DNA of 52,255 bases from Terriglobales bacterium (GTDB lineage: Bacteria > Acidobacteriota > Terriglobia > Terriglobales > Acidobacteriaceae), in contig JAICSO010000027.1 of assembly GCA_025936825.1 (NCBI GenBank), positions 1 to 52,255 on the forward strand, given 5' to 3'. The notes beneath the pieces were generated by a model. The model did no database searches. It was not told where the DNA came from and saw nothing but the letters and a program-made list of their open reading frames with translations. The position numbers were made by a program, and so were the translations under genes. Of the stretch, positions 15,680 to 26,317 are shown in pieces (the first letter of the stretch is position 1; every line of letters starts with the position of its first letter).

Positions 15680-17140
15680 TTACGCTGAGACCATCTCGCG
15701 CTTCGCACGCGTCTTCGCGACGGGTTTGGCGACAGGTTGGCTGAGATATTTATCAACCGAAGCTGCAGCTTTGCGCCCTTCCGCAATCGCCCAGACAACT
15801 AGCGACTGTCCGCGACGCATATCGCCAGCGGCGAAGATGCCGGGGACGGACGACATGTAGTCGCCATTCGCTTCGACATTGCCGCGCGCGTCAAGTTTCA
15901 CTCCAAGTTGCTCGATCGTTCCGTTGCGAACCGGGCCGGTGAATCCCATCGCTAACAGAACGAGGTCGACGTCCATCACGAACTCAGTTCCGGGAATTGG
16001 CTCAAATTTAGGCGGAGGGCCAACCTGAATTCCGTGCAACTGCTTCACATTCCCGTTCGCGTCGCCGGTGAATTTCGTGGTCGCGACACTCCACTGCCGA
16101 ATGCCGCCTTCTTCGTGAGCACCTTCAATGCGCAACTGCATTGGCCACAAGGGCCACGGCGTTTGCGGCGCCCGCTGCTCAGGAGGCTGCGGCATGATCT
16201 CGAACTGGTGAACCGAAATTGGTTTCTGCCGATGCGCTGTTCCCAGGCAATCAGCACCGGTGTCGCCGCCGCCAATAATGATGACGCGCTTGCCGTTGGC
16301 CAGAATGTCCAATGCAGAATCGAGTTTGTCGCCTTGGCAGCGCTTGTTGGCCTGTGGCAGATATTCCATCGCGTAATAAATGCCCTTCAATTCCCTGCCC
16401 GGCACATTCAGATCGCGTCCGGCTTCTGCGCCCCCGGCGAGAAGGATCGCATCGAACTCACGCTGCAAGTCTTCAACCGGTACAGTGCGGCCTACATGCG
16501 CGTCGGTGACGAACTTCACGCCTTCCGCTTCCATCTGTTCAAGGCGGCGATCGAGGACGCGCTTCTCCATCTTGAATTCCGGAATGCCGTAGCGCAGCAG
16601 TCCACCGATGCGGTCGGCCTTCTCGTAAACCGTTACCCAGTGCCCCGCGCGATTTAGTTGCTGCGCAGCCGCCAGTCCGGCCGGGCCGGAGCCGACCACC
16701 GCAACTTTTTTGCCCGAACGAAACTTAGGAGGCTCCGGCTGGATCCATCCTTCGGCCCATCCGCGATCGACAATGTTTTTCTCAATATTCTTGATCGTGA
16801 CTGCAGGCTCATTAATGCCGAGCACGCACGCCGCTTCACAAGGTGCAGGGCAGATGCGACCAGTAAATTCCGGGAAATTGTTGGTCGAGTGAAGCTGCCG
16901 CAGGGCTTCCTTCCAGCGTCCGTTGTAGACCAGATCATTCCAGTCCGGAATCAGATTGTTCACCGGACACCCGGTGTGGCAGAACGGCACGCCGCAATCC
17001 ATGCAGCGCGCGCCTTGCGTACGCAGCTTGTCTTCGGAGAAGTCCTGATAGATCTCGAACCAGTCGTTCACGCGTTCAGCGACTGGCCGGCGGGGAGTGG
17101 TCTCGCGAGCGAATTCTTTGAACCCAGAGGCTTTACCCAT
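15680..17140 (-). CDS. gltD: Glutamate synthase (NADPH) small subunit
   Basis: The 486-residue protein has the GltD plan. An N-terminal cysteine-rich region ([20 protein letters not shown] and [14 protein letters not shown]) binds two [4Fe-4S] clusters. It is followed by an FAD site ([20 protein letters not shown]) and an NADPH site ([20 protein letters not shown]). It passes electrons from NADPH to the large subunit for glutamate formation from glutamine and 2-oxoglutarate in the cytoplasm. The gene overlaps the end of gltB by eight bases on the same strand, so both are made from one transcript. Length and motif order are normal. Confidence 0.96.
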   Translation of the reverse strand: MGKASGFKEFARETTPRRPVAERVNDWFEIYQDFSEDKLRTQGARCMDCGVPFCHTGCPVNNLIPDWNDLVYNGRWKEALRQLHSTNNFPEFTGRICPAPCEAACVLGINEPAVTIKNIEKNIVDRGWAEGWIQPEPPKFRSGKKVAVVGSGPAGLAAAQQLNRAGHWVTVYEKADRIGGLLRYGIPEFKMEKRVLDRRLEQMEAEGVKFVTDAHVGRTVPVEDLQREFDAILLAGGAEAGRDLNVPGRELKGIYYAMEYLPQANKRCQGDKLDSALDILANGKRVIIIGGGDTGADCLGTAHRQKPISVHQFEIMPQPPEQRAPQTPWPLWPMQLRIEGAHEEGGIRQWSVATTKFTGDANGNVKQLHGIQVGPPPKFEPIPGTEFVMDVDLVLLAMGFTGPVRNGTIEQLGVKLDARGNVEANGDYMSSVPGIFAAGDMRRGQSLVVWAIAEGRKAAASVDKYLSQPVAKPVAKTRAKREMVSA

Positions 17141-20100
17141 GAAGCGCCTCCACCAGTTCAGGCACGGGCAGCGGCTGCCCCGGGATGTAATTGCTGCGCG
17201 AGCGGCTCACGCCAAGCACGCGCTTAAATTCGTGCGGGAAGATCTTGATGAACCTTGGCAACATCTCCATCCAGTTATCGAGAATATGTTTCGCGCGCTT
17301 GCTTCCGGTCAGATCGAAATGTTTTTGAATCAGGCCGTGAATCAATTCGACATCTCGCGGCTCGATCACAGGCTCAAGATCGACGGACGCCAGGTTGCAG
17401 CGCTTCTCCGTGAAATCTCCGCGCTCGTCAAAGACGTACGCGATTCCGCCGCTCATGCCCGCTGCGAAGTTCCGGCCGCACGCGCCCAGCACAACCACGA
17501 GCCCATTGGTCATGTATTCGCAGCCGTGATCGCCGACGCCTTCAACGACTGCGGTTGACCCGGAATTGCGCACCGCAAATCGCTCGCCGGCCACGCCGTT
17601 GAAGAACGCCTCCCCGCTTGTCGCGCCATACAGCACAACGTTTCCGATGAGGATGTTTTCTTCTGCGGCAAACGTCGAGTTCTTAGGCGGACGAACAACC
17701 AGCCTTCCACCCGAGAGCCCCTTGCCAACGTAGTCGTTGGCGTCGCCCTCAAGCGTAATCGTCACGCCTTTGGAGAGGAACGCGCCAAAACTTTGTCCAG
17801 CTGATCCTTCGAAGTGAATACGAATGGTGTCGTCTGGCAGGCCTTCCGACCCGTACTTGCGCGCGATCTCGCCGCTCAACATTGCGCCCACCGTGCGGTG
17901 CACGTTACGGATCGGCAGCGTGATGGTGATCGGCTCGCGATTTTCAATCGCCGCTCTAGATAGCTTGATCAGTTCATGATCGAGCGCCTGATCGAGTCCG
18001 TGGTCCTGCTTCTGCACGCAATGCCGCGCCACGCGACCGGGCAGTGGCGGATTGTAGAGAATCGTTGAGAGGTCAATTCCACGCGCCTTCCAGTGGTTCA
18101 CCGCAGGCTGCATGTCGAGCATGTCAACACGGCCGACCATGTCGTCGAACTTTTTGAAGCCGAGGTCCGCCATATACTGGCGCACCTGCTCAGCCACAAA
18201 GAAGAAGTAATTGATCACGTGCTCGGGCTTGCCTGCAAACTTCTTGCGGAGCTCGGGGTCCTGCGTGGCAATGCCGACTGAACAAGTATTCAGATGGCAC
18301 TTACGCAGCATGATGCAGCCGAGCGTCACGAGCGGGGCGGTCGAGAAGCCAAACTCCTCCGCACCAAGCAGCGCCGCAATCACCACGTCACGACCGGTTT
18401 GCAGCTTGCCGTCGGTCTGTACGCGAATGCGGCTGCGCAGATCGTTCATCAGCAGGACTTGCTGCGTTTCTGCGAGACCCAACTCCCAAGGAATTCCCGC
18501 ATGCTTGATCGAACTAAGAGGCGACGCGCCGGTACCACCACTGTCGCCGGAAATCAGAACCACGTCAGCGTGCGCCTTGGCCACGCCAGCCGCAACCGTC
18601 CCCACACCGATCTCCGAAACCAGCTTCACCGAAATGCGCGCTTTCGGATTCGTGTTCTTCAGGTCGTAAATCAGTTGCGCCAGATCTTCGATCGAGTAAA
18701 TATCGTGGTGTGGCGGCGGAGAGATCAGACCCACACCAGGGATCGAGTGCCGCAGGCGTGCAATGACATCATCTACTTTGTGCCCCGGCAACTGACCGCC
18801 TTCTCCGGGCTTTGCGCCCTGCGCCATCTTGATCTGCAACTCATCCGCATTAACCAGATAATTCGTGGTGACGCCGAAGCGAGCCGATGCCACCTGCTTG
18901 ATTGCACTGCGGCGGGAATCGCCATTCGCGTCAGGCTTGTAGCGTGCTTCGTCCTCGCCGCCTTCGCCAGTGTTCGACTTGCCGCCCATCCGGTTCATCG
19001 CGATGGCAAGCGTCTCATGCGCTTCTTTGCTGATCGAACCAAATGACATCGCGCCAGTCGTAAATCGCTTCACGATGTCCTTCGCGGGTTCCACTTGATC
19101 GATCGAGACGGACTTGCGCGGCTTCTTGAACTTCATCAAGCTGCGCAAGGTCGCAAGGCTTTCGTTCTGCTTGTCGATGAGATCGGTGAATTCCTGGAAT
19201 GTTTTGAAGTTCTCGTCGCGCACGCTGTGCTGCAGCTTGCTGATGGTCAGCGGATTGAGCAGGTGGTACTCGCCGTTGATACGGTAGTGATAACTTCCGC
19301 CGACGGAAAGCTCAGTCTCCGCTTCGGTGAGCGGCCGGAACGCAAACTCGTGCTTCATCTGCGCTTCGCGCGCGAGCACGTCGAGCCCAACTCCGCCGAC
19401 GCGAGAAGTTGTGCCCGAGAAATATGCGTTCACCAGATCTTTGTTGAGTCCGATAGCCTCGAACACCTGCGCGCCGCGATAGCTCTGCAGGGTCGAGATA
19501 CCCATCTTCGAGAAGGTCTTCAGCAGGCCCTTGTTAATGGCCTTGATGAAGTGTTTCACTGCCACATCCGGTGTAACTCCCGGCAAGTAACCGCGATTCG
19601 CAAGGTCTTCCAGGGTTTCGATTGCCAGATAGGGATTGATCGCGCTGGCGCCGTAGCCGATCAGCAGTGCAAAGTGCATCACTTCGCGCGGTTCACCGGA
19701 TTCGATAATCAACGCCACCAGCGTGCGCGTCTCTTCGCGCACCAGCAGGTTATGTACAGCCGACAGAGCGAGAAGGCTAGGGATCGGCGCGTAATCTTTG
19801 TCGACGCCGCGATCCGACAAGATCAGCAGCGTGTAGCCAGACTTCACCGCTAGGGATGCACGCTTCGACAATTCGTCCAAGGCCGAGCGCAGGCCGGCTT
19901 CGCCATCCGACGCGCGGAATAGCGCAGGCAGTGTAATGGCCAGAAGATCGCCACGCGAAACCCGCCGCAATTTTTCCAGATCACGGTTCGTCAGGATCGG
20001 ATGCTGCAATTTCAGCGTGTGGCAGTTCTCGGGCGTCTCGTCGAGGATGTTGCGCTCCGTCCCGATATAGCTGATGAGCGACATCACCATCTCTTCGCGG

Positions 20101-21689
20101 ATGGGATCGATCGGCGGATTCGTGACTTGCGCGAACAACTGCTTAAAATAATTGAACAGCGGCTGCGGCTTATCGCTGAGACACGCGAGCGGCGTATCAG
20201 TTCCCATGGATCCGACAGGCTCCTGTCCCTGTATGGCCATGGGTTCCAAAATCATCTTCAGATCTTCTGCGGTGTAGCCGAACGCGCGTTGCCGCGCCAG
20301 AATCGTCGAGTGATCCGACGGGTGCACGCGCATGGGTTCCGGTAGCTGATCGAGCGTGATCTGATTTTCCTTCAGCCACTCGCCATAGGGCTGGCGCGCT
20401 GAAAGTGTTTTCTTGATCTCCTTGTCGGCGATGATCCTGCCCTGAACCGTGTCGACCAGGAACATCTTGCCCGGCTGGAGACGTCCCTTGCGCTTGATCT
20501 TCTCCGGCGGGATCGGAAGCACACCGGTTTCCGACGCGGCAACGACTAAATCATCGTCTGTTACGACGTAGCGTCCGGGGCGCAGTCCATTTCGATCGAG
20601 CGTCGCGCCGATTACGCGGCCGTCCGTGAATGCAATCGCCGCGGGGCCGTCCCACGGCTCCATCAGCGAGCAGTGATACTCGTAGAACGCACGCTTCTCC
20701 GGCTTCATGTGCGGATTGCCGGACCATGCCTCGGGTATCAGCATGGCCATCACGTGGGGGATGCTTCGTCCGGACTGAAACAGCATTTCAACCGCGTTGT
20801 CGAAACTGGCGGAGTCGCTGCCACCCGGTTCAATGATCGGGAACAGCTTCTTGATGTCGTCTCCGAACAGCGGTGACGCAAGGATCGACTGCCGCGCATG
20901 CATCCACGCGACATTACCTTTCAACGTGTTGATTTCACCGTTGTGGGCAACGTAGCGATACGGGTGCGCCAGCTTCCAGCTCGGGAACGTGTTGGTGGAA
21001 AAGCGCTGGTGCACCAGGCACAACGCACTGGTCACATCAGGATCGGACAGCTCGCCGTAGAAGTTTGCAATCTGCGGCGCTAGCAGCAGGCCCTTATAGA
21101 CGATGGTCCGCGCCGAAAGCGACGGGATGTAGAAGAACTCTTTATCTTCAATATCGGAAGCCGCGATCTCGTTCTCCGCCCGCTTGCGGACCACATAGAG
21201 CTTGCGCTCAAACGCGTCCTCGTCCATCTCCGGAGGACGCGCAACAAATATCTGCTGAATGTACGGCTGCGAAACACGCGCCACACGGCCAATAGCTTCG
21301 CCATTCACCGGCGTGTCGCGCCAACCTAGGACAGTCAGCCCTTCTTCCTGGATGATCCGCTCGAGCACGCCTTCGCAATTCAACCGAGGCGTTTTCTCTA
21401 CCGGAAGGAACGTCATGCCAACGGCATACTCGCCCGGTGCCGGCAACTCAATTCCAAGCGAGGCGCACTCCCGCGCGAAAAACTTGTGCGGAATTTGAAT
21501 GAGCACACCCGCGCCATCGCCAGTCTCGGGATCGCACCCGCAGGCACCCCGGTGGGTAAGGTTGATCAGGATCTGAATGCCCTGCTCAACGATGGTGTGG
21601 GTCTTTTCCCCGCGGATGCTGGCCACAAAGCCAATACCGCAGGCATCGCGCTCGGTCGCTGGATCATAAAGACCCTGTGCCGGAGGCAA
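17133..21689 (-). CDS. gltB: Glutamate synthase large subunit
   Basis: The 1518-residue protein contains the four expected parts: a class II glutaminase domain whose catalytic cysteine is Cys17 in [11 protein letters not shown] (exposed by propeptide removal), a central domain, an FMN-binding TIM-barrel synthase domain with the Fe-S cysteines [19 protein letters not shown], and a C-terminal beta-helix (GXGXG) domain with [20 protein letters not shown]. It converts glutamine plus 2-oxoglutarate to two glutamates together with GltD. The chosen start is a TTG at 21689; no ATG is available upstream in frame, so the exact N-terminus is uncertain by a few residues. It is followed by gltD with an eight-base overlap. 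Confidence 0.96.
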   Translation of the reverse strand: MPPAQGLYDPATERDACGIGFVASIRGEKTHTIVEQGIQILINLTHRGACGCDPETGDGAGVLIQIPHKFFARECASLGIELPAPGEYAVGMTFLPVEKTPRLNCEGVLERIIQEEGLTVLGWRDTPVNGEAIGRVARVSQPYIQQIFVARPPEMDEDAFERKLYVVRKRAENEIAASDIEDKEFFYIPSLSARTIVYKGLLLAPQIANFYGELSDPDVTSALCLVHQRFSTNTFPSWKLAHPYRYVAHNGEINTLKGNVAWMHARQSILASPLFGDDIKKLFPIIEPGGSDSASFDNAVEMLFQSGRSIPHVMAMLIPEAWSGNPHMKPEKRAFYEYHCSLMEPWDGPAAIAFTDGRVIGATLDRNGLRPGRYVVTDDDLVVAASETGVLPIPPEKIKRKGRLQPGKMFLVDTVQGRIIADKEIKKTLSARQPYGEWLKENQITLDQLPEPMRVHPSDHSTILARQRAFGYTAEDLKMILEPMAIQGQEPVGSMGTDTPLACLSDKPQPLFNYFKQLFAQVTNPPIDPIREEMVMSLISYIGTERNILDETPENCHTLKLQHPILTNRDLEKLRRVSRGDLLAITLPALFRASDGEAGLRSALDELSKRASLAVKSGYTLLILSDRGVDKDYAPIPSLLALSAVHNLLVREETRTLVALIIESGEPREVMHFALLIGYGASAINPYLAIETLEDLANRGYLPGVTPDVAVKHFIKAINKGLLKTFSKMGISTLQSYRGAQVFEAIGLNKDLVNAYFSGTTSRVGGVGLDVLAREAQMKHEFAFRPLTEAETELSVGGSYHYRINGEYHLLNPLTISKLQHSVRDENFKTFQEFTDLIDKQNESLATLRSLMKFKKPRKSVSIDQVEPAKDIVKRFTTGAMSFGSISKEAHETLAIAMNRMGGKSNTGEGGEDEARYKPDANGDSRRSAIKQVASARFGVTTNYLVNADELQIKMAQGAKPGEGGQLPGHKVDDVIARLRHSIPGVGLISPPPHHDIYSIEDLAQLIYDLKNTNPKARISVKLVSEIGVGTVAAGVAKAHADVVLISGDSGGTGASPLSSIKHAGIPWELGLAETQQVLLMNDLRSRIRVQTDGKLQTGRDVVIAALLGAEEFGFSTAPLVTLGCIMLRKCHLNTCSVGIATQDPELRKKFAGKPEHVINYFFFVAEQVRQYMADLGFKKFDDMVGRVDMLDMQPAVNHWKARGIDLSTILYNPPLPGRVARHCVQKQDHGLDQALDHELIKLSRAAIENREPITITLPIRNVHRTVGAMLSGEIARKYGSEGLPDDTIRIHFEGSAGQSFGAFLSKGVTITLEGDANDYVGKGLSGGRLVVRPPKNSTFAAEENILIGNVVLYGATSGEAFFNGVAGERFAVRNSGSTAVVEGVGDHGCEYMTNGLVVVLGACGRNFAAGMSGGIAYVFDERGDFTEKRCNLASVDLEPVIEPRDVELIHGLIQKHFDLTGSKRAKHILDNWMEMLPRFIKIFPHEFKRVLGVSRSRSNYIPGQPLPVPELVEALHG

Positions 21690-22075
21690 ACCGTTGTTTG
21701 TCTTCCAATGCTTCAGAACAATGCTCCTGGCTGGTCGTGGGCGTTGTGTCGTCGGCCTTCTCGAAGGTGAGCTACGCCGCTTGTTGATTCTAGAGCACTT
21801 CGAGTAGCGAGAACGCTGGAGGGCTGGGGGCCTCGAATTGCCTTAACCAACTACAGCAGCCAACGACGGCTTTCGGTCGCGCGCGCCACGACCCGTATAT
21901 ATCTTTGTTACAGCCACTTGGGGTCAAAAGTCGAATTCAGAATTTCGATGGGGCGCATGGAAAAATCGGGATGGAATTCTGGTCACCACAGGGGCACGGA
22001 GACACAGAGGACAGCCCTGGAGGCATCGAGATCTTGTGTTCCCCAATTCTGTCAAATCAGGGAGACAATCGCTAT
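21690..22075. other. Intergenic region between gltB and vapB, no gene seen
   Basis: This 386-base region must contain the gltB promoter (leftward). A stretch at about 21987-22011, CCACAGGGGCACGGAGACAC followed by AGAGG, resembles the ACCACAGAGRCACAGAG-type short repeat found between genes in many bacteria. No ORF, RNA or riboswitch was recognised. The vapBC operator begins at 22076. Confidence 0.4.
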
Positions 22076-22108
22076 CATTTCTTACATTCTGATATAATGT
22101 AAGAAATG
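22076..22108 (+). promoter_or_regulatory. vapBC promoter-operator overlapping the vapB start codon
   Basis: A perfect 12-base inverted repeat, CATTTCTTACAT (22076-22087) and ATGTAAGAAATG (22097-22108), encloses nine bases. A consensus -10 box TATAAT (22093-22098) lies between and across the arms. The right arm ends on the ATG of vapB. The expected transcription start, seven bases past the -10 box, falls on or next to the A of that ATG, so the message is probably leaderless. The usual VapBC autorepressor would bind the palindrome. Confidence 0.75.
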
Positions 22109-22348
22109 AAGCAGCTACGTGCTACCGTGACATCTAAAGGCCAGCTTGTCATTCCAGCCGAGCTTCGCCGCAAGAGTGGGATTAAAAAGGGCACCGAAGT
22201 TTGTTTTCTCGAGGACGAACTGGGCCGCATCATTCTGCAACCCGTCACCGAGGAATTTATCGATCGCCTGACCGGTTCCCTTTCCGGCTCCAATATGCTT
22301 GAGAGTCTTCTCCATGAGCGACGAACGGAGGGCGAGCACGACAAGTGA
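22106..22348 (+). CDS. vapB: AbrB/SpoVT-family antitoxin
   Basis: The 80-residue protein begins with a swapped-hairpin AbrB/MazE DNA-binding domain (LRATVTSKGQLVIPAELRRK, then SGIKKGTEVCFLEDELGRII) and ends in a short toxin-binding tail (about residues 50-80). Such antitoxins neutralise a PIN-domain ribonuclease and repress their own operon. The gene starts at the ATG inside its operator, with no ribosome-binding site ahead of it, and its stop overlaps the GTG start of the toxin gene. The GC content and style do not differ obviously from neighbours. The identification rests on domain type plus the partner gene. Confidence 0.88.
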   Translation: MKQLRATVTSKGQLVIPAELRRKSGIKKGTEVCFLEDELGRIILQPVTEEFIDRLTGSLSGSNMLESLLHERRTEGEHDK

Positions 22349-22752
22349 AAACCTACGTTTTCGATTCCGGGGCCTTACTCGCCTTGTTCGAAAACTGCCC
22401 TGGAACGCACAAAGTTAATGAATTGTTGAAGGAAGCCCACCGTGGCCACTCGCGAATCGCGATGTCCTGCGTGAATTTTGCCGAAGTGTATGGCAAGATT
22501 CTTCGCGATTATGGCCCGAATCGAGCGCTTTGGGCTAGAAGTGCCGCCCGGTCACTACCGATCGACTTATACGAAGTCGACGAACAGAGGGCTGTAGACG
22601 CACAAAATATGAAAACCAAGTACGGCCTCTATTACGTAGACAGTTTCGCCGCGGCCTTGGCGATCGAGCAAAAGGCAACTCTTGTAACGAATGACTCTGA
22701 TTTTCGAAAGCTGGGGCGCACCGTGCCCGTGCTCTGGCTAAAGACGATCTAA
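22345..22752 (+). CDS. vapC: PIN-domain ribonuclease toxin
   Basis: The 135-residue protein is a PIN-domain nuclease. The four acidic residues expected at the metal site are Asp7 (YVFDSGALLALF), Glu47 (SCVNFAEVYGKIL), Asp99 (YYVDSFAAALA) and Asp117 (LVTNDSDFRKLG). VapC toxins cut RNA, often initiator tRNA or the 23S sarcin-ricin loop, and halt growth when freed from VapB. It starts with GTG overlapping the antitoxin stop, which keeps toxin synthesis coupled to antitoxin synthesis. All catalytic residues are present, so the toxin looks active. Its RNA target cannot be told. Confidence 0.9.
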   Translation: MKTYVFDSGALLALFENCPGTHKVNELLKEAHRGHSRIAMSCVNFAEVYGKILRDYGPNRALWARSAARSLPIDLYEVDEQRAVDAQNMKTKYGLYYVDSFAAALAIEQKATLVTNDSDFRKLGRTVPVLWLKTI

Positions 22753-23057
22753 GAACACATTTTTGGATTGTCTGTATCGAAAAACCTGCTTTGGGAACGC
22801 CGCCTCTTTCCGGTATATTCATCTTTTATGCCGTTCACATCCCAGACAATCTCGTCGATGTCCATGCGAATTAAGGGCACACGAACTATCGTCTGGGGTG
22901 GGCGTTGAGCGGAAAGCAGAAATTAAGATTCAGCTCAGACCCACAGCCAGAAAAAGCCGGCTGCTGGGTCTTTCGTGCGTATGGGGCATTTTGATCCGGG
23001 CATATGAGGCGTTTTGATCGTGCCGGTGGTTTTTGCGTCAATCTGATCTGAACGACT

Positions 23058-23093
23058 CGGGAGGGCACAGCTTCGGCTGTACCAAGGTCAGGT
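23058..23093. repeat. CGGGAGGGCACRGCTT-type repeat
   Basis: The element CGGGAGGGCACAGCTTCGGC followed by TGTACC forms a small hairpin (ACAGC/GCTGT). Its first 16 bases match, with one change, those at 39988-40003 upstream of the GH16 gene, indicating a dispersed intergenic family. Confidence 0.55.
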
Positions 23094-23132
23094 GGTACGA
23101 GCGCGGGACCAAACCGGAGCTCCGTACCGAAC

Positions 23133-23163
23133 GGGCCGGCATGGCTTCCAGCCATGCCGGCCC
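23133..23163. repeat. Perfect 14-base-pair palindrome (REP-like)
   Basis: GGGCCGGCATGGCT (23133-23146), three bases, then AGCCATGCCGGCCC (23150-23163): a perfect 14-pair hairpin. A second, smaller one, GGGGCT-TT-AGCCCC, lies at 23180-23193. Neither is followed by a U-tract, so these look like REP-type elements and not terminators. Confidence 0.7.
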
Positions 23164-23248
23164 AAGCGTCAACTAAAGAGGGGCTTTAGCCCCGGGTTCA
23201 TGTAGGAGAATACGTCATCATGGAAACTGAGTTGTGCGGGGTGGTGCG

Positions 23249-24727
23249 ATGATCGTAATGAAGTTTGGCGGGACGTCCGTTGAGAGCGCAGAGGCAATCG
23301 AACGTGTCTCGAAGATTGTCACCAGCCGCATTAAGCAGTCTCCTCTCGTCGTTGTTAGCGCCATGGCGAAGGTCACCGATCAACTCGTCGCTATGGGAAA
23401 CACGGCTGCCACTGGCGATTGCACCGAGGCTCTCTCGTCGGTCGAGGCTCTTCGTGAGCGTCACACGCAGACGTCCAAGGCGTTGCTCGGTGAAAAACGC
23501 GCCGCCGCCCTCGCCCCCAAACTCCACGCGCACTTTGTCGACCTGGAGAATTTCGTCCGCGGACTAGCCGCAGTTCGCGAATTAACTCCTCGCGGCAGCG
23601 ACTATCTTCTTTCGTTCGGCGAACTGCTATCGAGCCTCATCGTCGCGGACGCGTTCGCCGTTCGCGGGCTGAACGCCGCCTGGGTTGACTCCCGCGAATG
23701 CCTGGTGACTGATACGACTCATACTCGCGCTGTCCCACAACTAGCCGACACGCGGGAGAAATCAAAAAAGAAAATCGGCCCTCTTCTTGCGAAGAAGCGA
23801 ATTCCCGTCATGGGCGGATTCATTGCCGCGAGCCCCGACGGTATTCCGACCACTCTGGGCCGGGGCGGCTCCGATTACTCTGCCGCCGTTATGGGCGCAG
23901 CGCTCGACGCGCAGAAGATCGAAATCTGGACCGATGTCGAAGGCATGATGACCACCGACCCGCGTCTCTGCCCTGATGCCCGCACCATAAATCAGATCAG
24001 CTTTAACGAGGCCGCCGAGCTTGCGTATTTCGGAGCCAAGGTCCTGCATCCGTTAACCCTTCTTCCCGCCATTCACAAGAACATTCCGGTGTACGTGCTG
24101 AATTCGCGGAATCTGAAGAGCACGGGAACGGAGATCACCGCTCAGGCGCCACCCAGCCGCGATGTGTTCCGCGCCATCACCGCCAAGAAAGGCGTGAGTA
24201 TCGTGAACGTTGTCGCCTCGCGCGGCGTGGGCGTACACGGATTCCTGCGCTCGGTTTTCGAGGCCATGGACCGTCACTCGGCTTCCGTGGACCTCGTCGC
24301 CATTTCCGAAGTGAGCATGTCGTTCACGATCGAGACGAAACGCCTGGCACAGGCACTGGTCGAAGACCTCGAACAAATTGCCGACGTCAACGTCGACAAC
24401 GACCAGGCGGTCATTTGCCTGGTTGGGGAAGATATTCACGGCAAGCCAGGTATCGCCGCCAGCGTTTTCAACACAGTCGCCGATTCGCAGGTCAACATTC
24501 GAATGATTTCGCAAGGCGCGTCGGAAATTAACATCAGCTTTGTGGTCAAAGAGGATGACGTTCCCCGGGTCGTGCGCCATTTGCATGATCACTTTTTTTC
24601 GGCGAATTCGCGCGCAGCGGCTAAGTCGGCGAAAAAGAAGAACGGAGCGCGGGCTAACGGAAGCGGAGTGAAACGGGGCTCGAATGGAAAGTCTTTGGTG
24701 AAACGGGCGATTGCGGCGGTAGTCTAG
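23249..24727 (+). CDS. lysC: Aspartate kinase with two ACT domains and a basic C-terminal tail
   Basis: The start is taken as the ATG at 23249, preceded by GGGGTGG; the protein has about 492 residues. It phosphorylates aspartate, the first step to lysine, threonine and methionine. The kinase signature is IVMKFGGTSVESAEAIERVS, with RGGSDYSAAVMGAALDA and EIWTDVEGMMTTDPRLCPDA further on. Two ACT domains follow (VSIVNVVASRGVGVHGFLR and VICLVGEDIHGKPGIAASVF), the site of feedback inhibition. After the normal ACT end at about residue 450 there are roughly 40 extra residues rich in Lys, Arg, Gly and Ala, which is unusual. It is followed after 15 bases by homoserine dehydrogenase. Confidence 0.95.
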   Translation: MIVMKFGGTSVESAEAIERVSKIVTSRIKQSPLVVVSAMAKVTDQLVAMGNTAATGDCTEALSSVEALRERHTQTSKALLGEKRAAALAPKLHAHFVDLENFVRGLAAVRELTPRGSDYLLSFGELLSSLIVADAFAVRGLNAAWVDSRECLVTDTTHTRAVPQLADTREKSKKKIGPLLAKKRIPVMGGFIAASPDGIPTTLGRGGSDYSAAVMGAALDAQKIEIWTDVEGMMTTDPRLCPDARTINQISFNEAAELAYFGAKVLHPLTLLPAIHKNIPVYVLNSRNLKSTGTEITAQAPPSRDVFRAITAKKGVSIVNVVASRGVGVHGFLRSVFEAMDRHSASVDLVAISEVSMSFTIETKRLAQALVEDLEQIADVNVDNDQAVICLVGEDIHGKPGIAASVFNTVADSQVNIRMISQGASEINISFVVKEDDVPRVVRHLHDHFFSANSRAAAKSAKKKNGARANGSGVKRGSNGKSLVKRAIAAVV

Positions 24728-24742
24728 GAACAGGAGAGCAGA

Positions 24743-26059
24743 TTGAACCCACTCACGGCCCCGGTTGATGAACCTGCGAAGGCGAATTCCGTGCCTCGCA
24801 AGCCACTGACCGTTGCCATTATCGGTTTCGGGACCGTGGGCAGTTCCGTCGCTCGCATTCTCACCGAGCATGCGCCTGAGGGCCTGCGCCTGAGTTACGT
24901 CTTCAATCGAAATTTCGAGCGCAAGCGCAAAGCCGCCGATTGGATTTCTCCAATCGTCCAATGGACCGACAACATCGAGGACATTCTTTCCTCGGATGTC
25001 GACATCGTTGTCGAGCTTGTCGGCGGCCTTGAACCCGCCGGCACATGGATTCGACGCGCAGTCGGGTCCGGCAAGTCAGTTGTAACCGGCAACAAGCAAG
25101 TTGTCGCGCGCTATGGCCCCGAACTGGTTGTGCAGGCACACGCGCGAGGTGGGCATGTGGCGTTTGGGGCTTCTGTGGCGGGAGGCGTCCCCCTCATCTC
25201 TGGCCTTCAGGAAGGTCTCGCGGGCGACGAACTGGTTGAGCTTTGCGGAATTCTGAATGGGACCTGCAATTACATCCTCACGCGCATCGAGACCTCGGGG
25301 ATCTCGTTTGCCGAGGCTTTGGCCGAAGCGCAAAAGTTCGGCTACGCCGAAGCTAATCCCGCCGAAGATGTAGACGGTCACGATGCGCTCGCCAAGCTCA
25401 CAATCCTATGCCGAGTGGGATTGCGTTGCGCGGTTGGACACACCGAAATTCCCACGCGTTCGATCTCGATCATTGAGCCGATTGATTTCGAGTACGCCAA
25501 GCTTCTCGACTGCACCATTCGCCAGATCTCGCGTGCGGAGAAGACATCTGGTCGGCTGCTCGCCTCAGTTGAGCCGACGCTGGTTCGCCGCTCATCGCCG
25601 CTGGCGAGCGTGGAGGGCCCGCAAAACCTGGTGATGTCCACCGGCAAGTTTGGAGGCGAGACCATTTTCGCCGGCCATGGTGCGGGAGGAAACGCAACTG
25701 CGGTGGCGGTAGTTTCCGATCTTATTTCTATCGTTCGCTTGCGCCAGATTGGCGGCGTGGCCATCCACGAAAACGGCTTGAGGCACCTGCCTGTCAGCTC
25801 CGACTTCACCACCCGCCACTACCTTCGCTTCATGGTGAAGGACGAACCCGGCATCATTGCGACCCTGGCAACGATCTTTGCGAAGGCTGGAATCAACATC
25901 GATTCCGTTTTCCAGAAGCCCGGCTTCTCTGCTTCCAGGCTCCCGTTCGTGATCACGCTTGAACCCTGCTCTACCTCACTGGTTGAGGAATCACTCAAGC
26001 AGATCAATCAACTGCCGTTCCTGGTACAGCCATGCGTGGCCCTGCCGATACTGGACTGA
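24743..26059 (+). CDS. hom: Homoserine dehydrogenase
   Basis: The 438-residue enzyme reduces aspartate semialdehyde to homoserine with NAD(P)H. It starts at TTG, six bases after AGGAG. The dinucleotide fold is VAIIGFGTVGSSVARIL. The conserved catalytic region is LCGILNGTCNYILTRIE, then FAEALAEAQKFGYAEANPAE with DVDGHDALAKLTIL including the expected lysine. A C-terminal ACT domain (FMVKDEPGIIATLATIFAKA) provides regulation. It lies directly behind aspartate kinase, forming a two-gene operon for the threonine/methionine branch; thrB and thrC are not adjacent. Confidence 0.95.
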   Translation: MNPLTAPVDEPAKANSVPRKPLTVAIIGFGTVGSSVARILTEHAPEGLRLSYVFNRNFERKRKAADWISPIVQWTDNIEDILSSDVDIVVELVGGLEPAGTWIRRAVGSGKSVVTGNKQVVARYGPELVVQAHARGGHVAFGASVAGGVPLISGLQEGLAGDELVELCGILNGTCNYILTRIETSGISFAEALAEAQKFGYAEANPAEDVDGHDALAKLTILCRVGLRCAVGHTEIPTRSISIIEPIDFEYAKLLDCTIRQISRAEKTSGRLLASVEPTLVRRSSPLASVEGPQNLVMSTGKFGGETIFAGHGAGGNATAVAVVSDLISIVRLRQIGGVAIHENGLRHLPVSSDFTTRHYLRFMVKDEPGIIATLATIFAKAGINIDSVFQKPGFSASRLPFVITLEPCSTSLVEESLKQINQLPFLVQPCVALPILD

Positions 26060-26317
26060 AATTCTTAGCGTATTTCCTGAGCAGAGTGGCCCATCACATC
26101 TTGGATCGAACGGTTCTGAAATCTACGGCATTAGGCTCATCAATGGTTCACTGCGAGCCGTCCTGCCTCGCCGCTAGGCCGCCCCTTGCATTTCAAATTC
26201 ATCCTCGGAATCCCGGCGCCGCCCACAGCCCCATCACTCCCGCCTGTGATTCCACGCACTCCCACCCTGTGACCCGAGGCACAGATACACCTCCCGCCAA
26301 GGCCTAAAGTTCTAGGC

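Larger units (their letters stand above)
22753..23248. other. Repeat-rich intergenic region upstream of aspartokinase
   Basis: About 500 bases hold no supported gene. A bulged hairpin at 22938-22970 pairs GACCCA and CAGCC with GGCTG and TGGGTC; a short run of three T follows, so it may be a weak terminator after vapC. From 23058 onward come several palindromic repeats (annotated separately). I looked for a lysine riboswitch ahead of the aspartokinase gene and did not recognise its conserved core. Confidence 0.5.

Noticed and set aside
22753-23248. Possible lysine riboswitch ahead of aspartokinase
   Set aside because: The conserved core bases and helices of the lysine riboswitch were not found; the region is dominated by dispersed palindromes.
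24053-24961. Antisense 302-codon frame over lysC and hom
   Set aside because: Both plus-strand genes are unmistakable; the antisense product has no domain pattern.
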